Shown here: piece after piece, positions 34,954-47,700 of the stretch
Layout: each line of letters starts with the position of its first letter
Numbering within the stretch: position 1 is the first letter of the stretch
Assembly: GCF_003286085.1 (NCBI RefSeq)
Contig: NW_020825460.1
Location: 1-64,000, forward strand
Length of the DNA: 64,000 nt
Reading direction: 5' to 3'
From: Drosophila persimilis
Taxonomy: Eukaryota > Arthropoda > Insecta > Diptera > Drosophilidae
Notes under the pieces: generated by a model
What the model was told of the DNA's origin: nothing
The model's input: only the letters and a program-made list of their open reading frames with translations
Databases searched by the model: none
Position numbers and translations under genes: made by a program

Positions 34954-37546
34954 CACGCCCTCGAAACACGAAGTCTGGCCAAGCACGTACCCGTACGCAG
35001 TGGCACACCTCAATACCTCCTCCGTGGGGAGGATAGGGGGCGGGGGGGGGGGGGGATGTGGTGGCCATGGCTGCCATTTATGAAATTTATTTGGTTTCAT
35101 CAAAAACTCATCTTAAATGCCAGCACACATGCGGCACATAAATATCGAGGAGAAATATTTATTTTCAATTGATTTGCGGCGCCCCAAGAGTGGGGGGGGG
35201 GGGGGGGGGAACTTGCAACGCCAGCCAGCTATCGATATTTATGAAAATTTAATGGGAGGGAATTGGGATTGTTTTCAGAGCGGGTCCCAAAGATACAATG
35301 CGACGGAATCGGTAGAGTACTTCTATGATCAGGTGAGATCGGGGGAGAGTCTTACAGTAAAAGGAGAAACCAGTTAAGACTCCAACGAGATCGTCTCGAA
35401 CCGTCCGTTAGCACCTTCTGCTGCCCCTCTGGTCTTCGATTTAGAGTCTCCACAGAAATGATGATACGGAGCATCCATTGATTCGATGGAAGAGTGTCCT
35501 CCTTGAGCCCTACTTGCAGATCTCCCTTCATTGGGTTGCCATATCCCACTGTCCAAACGTTTTGTGGTTTTTCTGCCACTGCCAAAAAAAAGTTTCGCCC
35601 ATGGCCCATCGCTTGATTTGCGTGTTTTGCTGCAACCAAATCGCCGCATGGCCAGCACCGTGCCCACAACTATCAATTAAACTAATTAGCTTGATTTCCC
35701 CAGATGGGGGAAAGGCGACCAGAAATCGAGAACAGAAAACCGACGAAACTGGGACACGCCCAAAACTTTCGCCTTGGCTGAAAAATTCAATCAGCGCGTG
35801 CAGAAAAACGCAATCAAATGATTAAGTCAACAAATGAAGGCAAATTGCTGGGGCCGACTGGGGCTGCCCCAGCCACTGGCCACACCCCAGCCCCTGGCCC
35901 TGCCCCTGCCCCTTCTACTGTTCCCCTGGACATTTGGGATGCACTGTGTGTGGCCGCGCGTAAATCGAAACCAGAAGGCAAAAAGTCACTCGCGTCCAAT
36001 GAGGATGTTCCTTCGTCGTAAACTTTTGGGCCAACTTCTCCTCAGGGGGGGGGGGGGTTTCAGCTCTTCTTTTTGCCACGTTTTCCCCACCAGAGAATTT
36101 TAAGCAGGTGAAAAGCAGAACGGCAAAAAAAAAGTTTCCTTCTCCCTCCCTAATGAGTGCGGTGGCAGCTTCATTGATTAGTTGGGGGGTTTGCTTTCGG
36201 CCCAGACCGACTACCAGCTTTTTCTCGCCAGTCTATCGACCCGACCATCTTTTCCTGTTGGCCAACATATTTTCGCCATTTTTATGGCAACGTTTTTCTC
36301 CTCTACCCCCTCTTTTCATGGCTCCTGGCCTGGAGTCTGGTCCACATTCAAATTCAATTGACTGTAGCATCTATGGACGGGGCGTGGAACGTGCCACACA
36401 CACACACACACGCACGCACACGCACACCAATACGAATATGAGTAGTGGATGTATGGATCCTCCTTCTAGGATATTTATTCCACTCTTCTACGCTTTTTTT
36501 TCGGTGCGATTGCCTGGCAGGAAATTTATTTATATTCAATTTGTGAATTTATGCCACTTTTTGCCAGCAATGGAAGCAGATGGAGGCAGCGGCGACACAG
36601 CCAGGACAGGGGGAAATTCACTTTGCTGCAGTTGCATAAACGTGAAAAAAGGCTCCAGCAGGCGGCTGTGCGAAAAGTGCACTGGGAGAAATTTCACCAA
36701 CGCCAAGGTGAGGGGAGAGGCTTCTTTAAGGTGAAGAAGGGACTAAAAGGAGGTTCTGGAAGGTTGTCGGGCGAGTGAGCCTGGGGTTGGCGCACGAGCT
36801 AAGCGAGGAAGCAGGAAGCTTGCCCCTTAGTACTGTTATATTATGCAAAAAATAAGAGAAAATAGAGCGAATCAGGGAATGATTTCAAGGGTTAAAGGTC
36901 CCACTACTAAAGGTCTATGAAGGAAGTGTAGGAGAGCTCTGGATAAGTGCATAATTATGCTCTTTTGGGGATCCTTTGATTAGATGAAAGCCCAAGCAAT
37001 GGCTATCAAAGGCTTGGCAAAGGGAAGAGTAAGTGTGGTGTCCATCCAGTGGGATTCCCATAGGAAGATTGGTCCCCAGACCCTAGTAGAGACCCGACTA
37101 ATGCTTAAAGCCAGCAACTAGAAGCCATATGTCTTTCCCCAGAATCGATCCTATACCTATATCCACATCTGTGTACGTATGTGTGTGTGTGTGTGTGTGT
37201 GTATGGAGATCTTTAATTGTTTGTTCGAAGGAAAGTTACTGCTGTGGTCGCGTCGTGTTTACGGGTACAGCCAGCCACTGAGGCATCAACCGTTTGTGGC
37301 AGAGACTGCGCTGCTGTGCCGCTGCCTGACGGCTTGGACATTTTCCGCAAAATCATAAACACATTTGGCCGTCTGTCGCCTTCTTGGAGATGATTACCTA
37401 ATCTGAAGGACTAGCCAAGTAGTAGGTACATGCTGTATATCCTGGAAGGTACAGTCCGAAAGACCCAAAAGAAAACCCACGGCCACGGCCAGGGGCAGGC
37501 CAGGGGGTGGGTGGTCTACCTAGGTAGTTAGGTAGAGGCCGCCGCA

Positions 37547-37553
37547 TATATAG
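37547..37553 (+). promoter_or_regulatory. TATA box of the 121-aa gene
   Basis: TATATAG about 35 bp before an initiator-like TTCAGTC (37,579-37,585, predicted start at the A at 37,582), which is followed by a leader of about 120 nt to the ATG. The spacing is slightly long but acceptable for Drosophila core promoters. Confidence 0.6.
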
Positions 37554-37704
37554 GCTCTGGCAGAAGGACGATCCCTCATTCAGTCGTCGTCTGTCAGCAG
37601 TGATTGTCAGCCAGCGCCAGCCATCGCAGCCATCGTAGTCGTAGAAGTCGTAGAAGTCGTAGTGTCTGTGATAGCTATAGACCCAGTGTGCCCAAGTGCT
37701 TAGG

Positions 37705-38070
37705 ATGCTGTTCCTTGCGCCGCGCAAGCATCTGTTTGCCACCAACCTGATCATCCTGCTGATGATCTACGTGATGCGCAAGTGCCTGCAGCTCTTCTGC
37801 ATCCTCGAGAACCGCACCGCTTGCCCGCAGTCCGACTGTGACTGCGACGAGCGGGACAGGGAGGAGAAGAAGGAGAAGGAGGAGGACTCCCCATTGATGG
37901 AGAGACGCGGCGGCTTCAAGTTCATACCCGATGCCATGCACAAGAGCATGCACGGCTTTGGCTATGGCGAGGGCCACTACCAGATCTTCGTGGAGAAGAA
38001 GGAGCGCAATCTGCCCACCCATTCGCGCCTCAATGCGGCCACAGCTGAAGTGAAGCTGAATCCCAATTAG
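37705..38070 (+). CDS. small single-anchor membrane protein, 121 aa
   Basis: Single-exon ORF with its own TATA box upstream and AATAAA downstream. An in-frame TAG at 37,678 precedes the ATG; the only other upstream in-frame candidate would be a GTG. The N-terminus is short and basic (APRKH), then a hydrophobic stretch at about 10-24 (signal anchor), a Cys-containing juxtamembrane part with NRT at 36-38 (possible N-glycosylation site if lumenal) and CPQSDCDCD at 40-48. A very charged helix-forming segment (about 48-61, rich in E and K) follows, then a polar C-terminus with HGFGYGEGHYQIF. I do not recognise the family and assign no function. Codon use is GC-ending and consistent across its length, supporting a real gene. 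Confidence 0.8.
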   Translation: MLFLAPRKHLFATNLIILLMIYVMRKCLQLFCILENRTACPQSDCDCDERDREEKKEKEEDSPLMERRGGFKFIPDAMHKSMHGFGYGEGHYQIFVEKKERNLPTHSRLNAATAEVKLNPN

Positions 38071-38371
38071 AGGGCGATGCCCCCACCCCAATGTCCCCCC
38101 TCCACCAGAGAGAGAGGGACACTGACATCTCCTGGAGCCTCTGAAGGCCACAGGATGAAGTCAGGACAATGTGCCAATTGCCAGCCAGCCAGCAGCCACA
38201 CCACCACAGCAGCCACACCACAACAGCCCCACCAACAATCAAATAATCAAATCCACCTCCAGACACACATCCACATTCATTTGTTCCTCTTCTTCCGCAC
38301 AGCCTTTGATTAATCATTAAGCAGCAGATATGCCTATTTTTATAACCAAACAAAGCGCACTTTTGGCCATT

Positions 38372-38377
38372 AATAAA
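38372..38377 (+). terminator. poly(A) signal of the 121-aa gene
   Basis: AATAAA about 300 bp after the stop codon, in an AT-rich segment; the first canonical hexamer downstream. Confidence 0.55.
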
Positions 38378-41300
38378 ATTCATAAAAAATATACGAGAAT
38401 TGTGGAAAAATCTGTGCCGGTGATTGATGCTCCCGGTTCTCAGCCTATTTATACGTATGATCTGCAACTTTTCTGCTTGCTTCCACTTGGAGACTGGGTC
38501 CAGGGGTCCCAGAGTCGAGTCCCGAGTGAAGAGTGCCGAGTCCTTGGGTTTGTCATGTCGCTGGCGGCGCCTGCTGCTGCTTGAAAAATTATCTCTCCAG
38601 CGTGGGAGGCTCTCTGATCGCGTGGGTGTTGCTGCAACATTAAATGGCATCGAATTTATCACAAAGTAGCAACAACAACAACGGCCACAGTGACGCACAA
38701 GGGTAGGGAGTGGCAGTGGCAAGACAGACAGAGCCGAGCAGCAGCAGAAGCAGCAACAATGTCAGGCAATATGCTCGAGTAATTTGCAAATACTCTTCAC
38801 ACGAAAGGAGCAACTTGTGTGGGGGCATAGCCCTTTTGAGGGGATTTCTGTGGCAAAGAAAATTCCAGAAACTATCAGCGCAAGCGAGGCGAGTGAGCCG
38901 GGGGTTGGTCCCTCCGAATTGGGTGGATTCTTAGAGGTGTTTTGTGACCCATATATATTGGGGATAGGTTTCAACGGAGGCCCACTTCTGGGGCTAAAAA
39001 CCTTTGCTGTATGTATCTTATGCCCTCCCCCTGTTTGCCCTCTTTCACGTCCATCCAAAGCTCTTTCTCCATGGTGAGGGCATCCCCTGTTCGTTGTGGA
39101 GTCCCCCGTTGGGGCATCAGGCAGCAGCACTGCCATTGTTCGGCATTCGGCCGCGATAAGGAGGACAGAACTGGCTCAGCTTGAGCGCAGCAATTGTTCG
39201 CAAATCTATCATCATCATCTTCTTAAGCACGTGTCTGTAATGCGTGTGCTGGCTTCTCTCTCTCTCTCCCAGTCTCTCTCTGTCTCGCCCTGAAGGAGAC
39301 AATGTGGGGCTCTGTGGGGGGGGCTGTGTGCAGCATTTTCTGCATTGCATTATAAATGAGGGGAAATTTTTAGTTGTAAGCTTGCATCATCACTTGAGCT
39401 GCATATAAATTATCCCAACCAAATCCAACCGCCCACATCCAGGGCCCCACCCCCCCGCTGCTCCTGCTGCCTTGCTGCTATCCCTAACGAGTTCGTTGTC
39501 ATTATAATCGTGATTGTTATGGCTGTAATTCTAATTCCATATCTCTATAAACTCGTATGATGGCCGCAGGGGGTCTGGGCATGTGTGGTACGTGCTCCCC
39601 GTCCTCCTCCCACTCCTTGGTGGTGCTGTGGTGCTGCCTCGGCAGCTGTTGATGTGTAAAAATGAAATGTCAGTCGGATAAGCGCCCAAAGGCAACATCC
39701 TGGCATCCTCCGACTCGACACATGGCATCCTGGCCATAATGAGGTACAGAGCGTGGCGATGGCCATGGCTTCTCGTGTCTATGGGGGATATACATACATG
39801 CATATACTCGGGGATAGCCGGACCCCCCTCCTCCTGGGCCCCCTCCTCCTCATCCTCCTCCTCGTCTTATGCCCATTTCTGAACTAGTTTTGCCCGCATA
39901 AAACGTTAAGCTCTCATGTAAATCATGTCGCTATTGTTAGTGGAGCTCTCCCTCTCTTTCGCTCTCTCGCTGGACTCATTATAATTAACAATTTATAAAG
40001 CGTTAATCCACACACAGACACACACAGAAACTTGGCTCCCCGATCCTCCATCCCTCCGCCCTCCCTACCATTGGAGGTAATTTGCCAAGGCAGCCAAAAG
40101 AGCATGTTCAGCAACAGCTATAGGGAAAATCCAAGCCAAACAAACAAGTCAACAGAGTGGCAACAGAGGGGCCACGGAGGGGGCAACGGAGGGGAGGCAG
40201 GCAGCAAGGCATCGGCGGGTAGGGGCCGGGGGGTTGTGGGGGGGTTGAGTGTGAGTAAGCAGCATCCATTCGGTTGTAAGCTGCTTTCATTGCTCCTCCT
40301 GCTCCTCTTGCATCCCCCCCACCCGCACTAACTGCCATGTGCCCTGCCCCCGCTGCCCCTGCTGCCCCTCCTGCCCCTGCTGTGGCACGTCGCGCGCATT
40401 AAGAAGATGAGCTGCATTTTTCATGCATGTGAAGTTGAGATTGCAGCTGCTCCCTTGCAGCTCCCTTCGTTTCTCCCCTCCCCCTACCCCACCCCTCTCC
40501 CCCGGTTTTCAGTTGCAGTTGCCTTTCGCCGGCCCTTTCTTCTGCTGCCACTTCCCGTTGCGGCGGCATCCCGTGGCAGCTTCTTTTGCTGCAGCATCGC
40601 CATCGCCATCGCCATCCCCATCGCTGTCATCGTCCTCCCGCTGCTCATCAACGTCATTTGTATTAATTGCCCAAGCAGTTTGCTCTGCGCAATGATACCG
40701 AAAATAAGAGGCGACTCCATTGTGGTGGCTGCAATGTGGCAATGATGCCGCCGCACAAGTGTATTTTGTGTGCTGTGCATCCTCCTAGAAATGAGCGCAC
40801 AAAACAGTCGACAAATGCTTGAAGGAAGCCACGAATTTTCGTGGTTTTCTTGATCCCAAATTGGTGGAAGAAAAGATCAAGATTTGGAGATTCGGAAGAA
40901 TGTCGAGGGAATCGTTAAGGATTTCCCTTACTGCAACAGATGAATTCTTTTCGGAAGTCCTTGGCCTGGACTCTGCTTCTCTTGGAATTGCTTTCATTCT
41001 GTTCCCCTCTCTACCCTCCCCTCTTGGCGCCAATCGATGATGGAATTCTCCTCATATTACGAGCACAATGGACATGTCCTTTTCAGAAGATTTCCTCTCT
41101 GCAATTTCCAACTCAAATACTCTTTTAATTGTCATCCCCATCCCCATCCCCGTCCCCCCCGACATCAGTTTATATGGCATATTCTTGTTCAATTTCCCAT
41201 TTTCCACATTCCCAATGCCATCAGCGTTTTTTTTTTTTTTTTTTTTTGTATTTTTTTTGCAGCCATCCTCCAATCTGCGAATGCATCCGCAAACAAATTG

Positions 41301-43640
41301 ACAATTTTGCAGTTTGCCAAACAGTTTGACAGTCACTGGCTCAATGCTAGTTAAACCGCATCGAAACGACTTTTATGGACGTTCAATTAGTGGCTCAATC
41401 GGAGGGAGAGAGCGACGGAGCAGAGCAGAGCAGAGCAGAGCAGAGCATTCAATTGAATTTTATTGAGTCTTTAATTGATGCCTGCCATGATGGCATCGCA
41501 GCTGGGGGATTGCAGGAAACAATAGCAACAATTGCTGTGTCGCTTCCACCGAATTCCATTGCACACCCACGCGGATTCGTAGTCGCACAGCAGCGATGAT
41601 AATTAGCAAACGAAAGCATCCCTGTTTTGGTAGGGAAAAATGGCATGTAAATGATTTACAAAATGACAGCAAATTGCCATCCCTTCTTCCTTGCTTGCTT
41701 CCTTCCTAAATGCCTGCCTGCCTGCTTGGTTGCCTGCCTCTCATTTTCCACCCATATCATCATTTGTGCTCGACAATTGCTTGAGGCGGCAGCAGCCCAA
41801 AAAACAAAGGAAACCATTTGAAAACCGTTCAGCACTGAATGCGAGGCAATTAAGCAGCGCTAATGAAGCGACTGACTGCCACCAAAACGAATTTCCCCAG
41901 CCTCCACCACCCCCGCCAGCCCCCACCAGCCGACAATGGCATCGACATTCCACAGTTTGATGCATTTAAACTGCATTTAAAATGCACAAAAACACACAGA
42001 AAGCCCCAACAAATGGGGCAAAACAGAGAAAACAAAAAAAAATCCAGAGGCAAAATACAGAATAAATTTTAATCAAATTGCCAAACGAGGCGGAGAGCGG
42101 AGAGCGGAGAGCGGAGCGGAGCAGATCTCGCATAATAAATAATAATAAATAAATATTCGAGTTTAAATCAACCGAAAATGAAGCAAAATAAAATCGTAAC
42201 GAACAAGAAAACGAAAACGAATGCGAATGCGAATACGAATATGAATACGAAAATGAAATTATCAATTCCAGTAAATACAATAAAAATATCAATATAATAT
42301 ATAAATGTATTCCCATTGTGCGGAACACAAAACTGTATCCACAAATATGTATATTCCATTCATACGAGTGTATATTGAAACATACATATATTTTTAAGCG
42401 GATTTCCAAGTCGACAAATGTGTGGCCACAAAAAAGATACTCGATATCTGGCTCCAATTTGGGCTTTTGGGCTATAAACGAATACGAATTCGATTAAATA
42501 AAAACAAGCCGCAAAGTCCATCAATAAAAAACTATTAGAAATACATATACACACACATATACATGGCATATCAGACCAATTAAAAATTAAAATCAATTAA
42601 GTTGAGCAAATTTTCTTTTTCGAAATTCGTGCAGGATTTTCGGATGTTTGGACTTGTTTGGGCCTTGGGCCTTGGCCGCAGCTCGCAGCTTGGGTCCGTG
42701 CCGGACTGGACGGGCCAGCCAGGCGCCACATGCCTCACATTCCGCACTGTCTCTAGATAATGCGCATACGCCGTGTAGTCCGTCTGTCTGCTGGAGTCTG
42801 TTCCACAGGCCAAAACCAGCAAATGTTTATTACAAGCCACTCAATAAACTATCGAAGGCCTATAAATTCGAAGGGAGGGAGGGCATTGGTTGCCCAAACA
42901 ATATAATCACATGTGAGGACACAGTGGCTGTCGGCAGTATGCAAACGGTGTCTGACTTCCATTCAGACATTCAGCCTAGGATCGAAACTACTGCGGGATA
43001 CTGTGTGTGTGTGTGTGTGTGTGCTGGCGTGTGTGTGTGTGCAACTTTCAATTCGTTTGGCGACTCGTTTCGGTCCATGCAAATGGATGATGTCGAGTCG
43101 AATGGAAGTCAAATGCCGTGTGGATTCGCGCTGGGACTCGACTCGACTGCCGCTTGGCCCCTGCCAAATGGGTCAAAGTGGCAGTCAGCCAGGCGGGGCG
43201 AACCGTTTGCCAGCACTCACACACACACACACACACACACACTCAAGTGAATGCCTTAAAGTATGCAACGCACAAGAAAAAAAGCCAAATTGTGCGCGCT
43301 AAATTCGAAATCAAACACACAAAAAATGCAAGTAAATAAAGCGAAATGTAAGCGAAATGTATGCGACTGCGAGGAGCCAAAGGCAAACAGAAGGATGCCT
43401 GGATGCCTGGCCGGGATCCCAAAATGTTGGCTCAAAGAACCACAAACGCACACACACAGAGCACACATTGGTGGATGGTGAAGGGGGAAGGGGGGAGGGA
43501 GAGCTAGAGGGATGTTTGGATGGATGGATGGAAAACCGCTTGGCTAAACATTTGTCCAATGCCACGATTCCCGGTTACCCCGTTTTCTGGAGGCACGTAC
43601 AAATCCGATTTGCACAATTCAAATAGCCCAAAATTTCGGT

Positions 43641-43660
43641 GGGGGGGGGGGGGGGGGGGG
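43641..43660. repeat. poly-G run
   Basis: 20 consecutive G. Confidence 0.9.
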
Positions 43661-44682
43661 AAATGCATAACATACTCGTATTTGCCCCACACACATGCTC
43701 CATATAAATGCCCCACAGTCATCAGCACACCATCAGCATCAGCCGAAGAGTTTCGGCCATGTTTCGTCCTGATCCATTTCCTGCCGCTCTCTCTGGGCGG
43801 GAATTTTAAAATAATTTTAATTAATTTTCTGCGGTCAGCGGCTTAAATCTTTATTCCGTCTCGCGTCTCGGGGTAACCGTGAAGGAAAACCAAGAACCGC
43901 AGACAGCAGACAGCAGATATGGCAGCTCTCCCTCACCCTCACCGCCTCTCCCCCCCTCTCGCATTTCCCTAAAGCCCTCAACATTGCTTTCATTTTAATT
44001 AAAAATGCGCTTTTAATGCGCTTTTCCTTGACCGCCGCCCCCCCCCTGCTCCCCTTCAACGGACAAGTTCAAGGCAGAGCGCACTTAAATTACAGCACGC
44101 CGCAACTGTTGCATGCATCTCCTGGGGGCGAAGCATTGAGCGTCAACAGTCGCGCCTCGAAAAGGGGCAGCTGGACGCCGGAGGCGGGAGTATGCAATAA
44201 ATTGCATGAGCAACAGCAACAGCAGAGCTTGAAATATGCCACAAATGCCATTAAATGTCAAATAAAAATTCAAAACAAAGGCCAACACACACACCCATGG
44301 GAACAGGACGCCACACAATGCACAGGGCACAGGGCAGAGGGCAGAGGGCACAGGGCACAATGCACTATGAAAATGAAAGACAAATGCTGGGCACACACAT
44401 TGCACAGATTTTCCGGACCGACAAGTGGGGAGTGAACAGTCAGTCGTCTGTGGGATATTTCAATATCAAATACCAGGATGAAGAACCAGAATGCCAGACT
44501 AAGATTGAGTGCACTTATGTGAATGGGAATGCGAATGCAAAGCCCAATGAAAGTGCCTAAGCAGGGGCCATACACCCTCGTATTCCCTTAGGAGTAGGTC
44601 TGAAAGACAGAAGGATTGCTTAAATGTCACAGCAGACCCTTCAACATAGTTAATATACCCACTCCGTCCCTCGCACTCGCAC

Positions 44683-44683
<1 letters not shown>

Positions 44684-44714
<31 letters not shown>
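44684..44714. repeat. poly-C run
   Basis: 31 consecutive C; with the 35-nt run at the window edge the longest homopolymers here. Confidence 0.9.
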
Positions 44715-47700
44715 ACACAATGTGGACAAGTCGGGTACGAAGGTCATGTGGCTGCCCCCCCCGGGTGGAGAATTTAAGGACTCGCCCATACACACACTTG
44801 AGTGCTTTATGCAGTGAGCATTTTTCAGCCACTGCACTGCAGGCTGCCAGCTGTAGGAGTAATTCCTGCCAGAAATTAAGTTGCATGTGGAAATCTCATA
44901 CTCATGGCTGCTGCTGGGCTGCTGGCTGCCACACAGCTTATGCAGCAGGTCCAGTTTATGGGGCAAGCATAAGGCTGTAAAACTGTTGGGGGAAAGTGTT
45001 TTGAGTGCGGCATTAGCTCTCTCGTTATTATCACACAACTTTTATGCTCCCCCCCCCCCCCCCCCCCTCGCCCCTGCCCCTCTCTCTGCCCACAAAACCC
45101 TTTGGACGGACGTGCCACCAATAAACACATAGTTCTGTGTGCTGTGCTCCGTCCGGGCGCTTCTCGTAAATTGCGCATACGCCATGTGGCATGCTTCAGC
45201 AGACAACGCAGATAACTTAACCCTGAAGCATTTTTTATGCTCATATTTTTCGTTGTTCTTGCCCCTGCTGCTGCTTCTGCTGCAGCTTGCAAAAAATAAC
45301 ACTAAAGAATGCAGCTAAAAGAGAGCAAAAAGATAGATAAAAAAGAAGGGCAGAGAAGAGAAGAGAAGAGCTTAAGAGCAATATAATGGTAAGAGCGTCA
45401 CTCGCGGCGTATACGTAATAAGCTTGCCTTGGGTCGGGGTCTGGGTTGGGGTCTGTGTCTGGCGTAAGCAGCCATTGATTTATGTTCATTTTGTCACACA
45501 GTTGATACGCTTATCAGGATAGAAAGGATTCCCCTAAGTGGCCCGCTCTTCGGGGCAGAATTTTAAAGGGAATTCCTCCCAAAGATGGAACTACAGATAT
45601 TTCTTAGAGCACAGTGTGAACGAATGGCTTGCTAAACGTATGGCCTCCCATCATTCATTTTAGTCGCTCTAATTCCCCTAGTCTGTGACTAATTTCTGTG
45701 CGGAATTCATTTGGAAACGTGCCTCAAGGGCCTCCCCGCACATCGATCTCTTGCCTTACCCCAAGATGTTGTCGCTTGGGAAACTAATTTTAAGAATATT
45801 TCTGCCAATATTTCTGTCTTGTTTCATTCTGTTTCCGCAGAGATATATTTTGCAGCATCCGAAAAGGTCCAAGGGTTAAGCGAGTGTCCAAATGATGAAA
45901 CAATAAAGTGAGCCCGTTTCCCGTTTGTCGATAAAGATATACTTGCACGGGGAGAGATACAAAATCCCGACTCTAGACACGGGTTTTGGCAAAGTTTCGG
46001 GGGAAAGAAAGCCCAAGTTTCGAATGCAACTAAAACCAGCTCGAATTGGAGGACACCCCGCCCTGGCCCACCTTTCGGCTAATTCCTTGGGCATGTCCCG
46101 GAACTTGGAAGCCGCAACAGAGCTCAAGCACAAGCCCGGGCTCAAGTCAGGGCTTTCCCCCACTCCGAGTCGATAAATATTGAACCCCAGGCGGAAACAA
46201 GTTTCTCTGCGAAAGTGAGTTTTATTTGGCGTATAATTAGAGTAGGTTCGGCCCCAGAGATTAGCAGTCCAAATGCCAATGAGCATGGGGCGTGTGGCAG
46301 GGATCCATTCAAGTTAATTTGCCCCCCCTCCGCCCCAATGTGGCCTGGTGTTTATGGGTGTATGTGGGCATGGCTGCCGCAGAAGGTCGAAGTAATTGAG
46401 ATTGTAATCGTTACTTGTGGTGGGAGGGGGCAAGGGATATCCCCCGCCCTTGCCACCGCCCCCCACAGCTATCTCTCTTGTCCATTCTCGCCCCTCTCTG
46501 CGGGTGTGAAAGTTTTCCGGGCATTAAGTTATTAAGCTGTTTGGCTGCCCTGCCCTGATGGTCAAGCTGTGTGCCCCCCAGAGGGGGGTGGAGAGTGGGG
46601 GTGGTGGGGGTGCTTATGGAATCACATATTGAAATATGCTGTTAGCAATTAATAGCACACGAGAATGCCAGATCGGCATCCACACACATTCTGTGGCATC
46701 AATGGGGGGGGTAGGGAGAGGGGCAGGCATCATCGATGGCGAATCAATGTGTGGAAGCAAGCATTTTCAATGGCATGGCACGTAATAATCACAATGAATT
46801 GCACTTGAACAGTCAGACCCTGCCCGGATCCGATCCGACCCTGACTTGGCTTCGGTTTCATTCCTGAGAGTATGCAGCATTCCGTGGCATGGAATCCAAA
46901 GTGCTGACGGATGGCATGGCGGTGCTAGAGGGTGGGGGGTAGGGGGTTAGGGCGTGGTTTAACCCCTCCCCCCACTCCGTGCACCGTACACCGTACACCG
47001 TAATCATCCTGTGTCTGCTCCAACGAGGGGAACGTTTTTCAATATCAGACAAATAGACAACGAATTACATTGTAAGTAGCTCACGTGCTTTGGATTATGC
47101 GTGATATGCCTGGAAATTACTTCATTAGCAGCCGCAAATGGCGCTCTGCATTCTAAACAACTGCAGAAAGGGACGCCCAGAGAGAGACAGAGGCAGAGAG
47201 AGGGAGACAGACAGCCATGGATTGTCACTTTTTTATGCAAAGCAGCAGACCAACAAAAATTTGCTAAACACGAATGAACGTCAAGGAAGAGGCGGATCCA
47301 GAACGGGATCCGGACTCGGATCCGCCACTCAATACGAAAACTACAACGTGGCAGCTCTCTCTGTCTCTGCAGATGTGCCCCACAAGTGGGGCTGGGGCTG
47401 GGGCTGGGGCTGTGGCTGGGGCGTCGCTTAAATGGCATTTGAAATGCGCTTAATAATCAATATTTTGAGGTGATAATTGTGTGCGTGTTCTGGTTTTATT
47501 TTCTATTCGAACAATCACAGACCGATCCCCCAGTCCCCCAGTCATGGGAGGCTGAAGGTTAAGGCCATCGGATGCCATTTCACTTATTAACGCGCCACCG
47601 TCCAAATGTACCATTATGCTCTTGCCCCAACCCATTGGGTGTCCCCAACAACGACTGTTGCAAGTGCAATCATTAATTTCAAATTAATTGCAGTCGCCTT

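Larger units (their letters stand above)
30685..37540. other. gene-poor stretch, 6.9 kb
   Basis: Upstream flank of hydrolase 3 followed by non-coding DNA: (GA)n tracts at 30,801-30,840 and 31,686-31,730, a (GT)n tract at 31,862-31,908, poly-C and poly-G runs, a CCCCGTG array and CTCGTCCTG repeats near 34,275-34,320. The 160-residue open frame at 32,974-33,465 begins at TTG and has no recognisable domain. No gene is supported. Confidence 0.5.

Noticed and set aside
36108-36734. 208-codon plus-strand open frame
   Set aside because: Crosses a (CA)n tract that encodes THTHTH runs; no supported start or domain.
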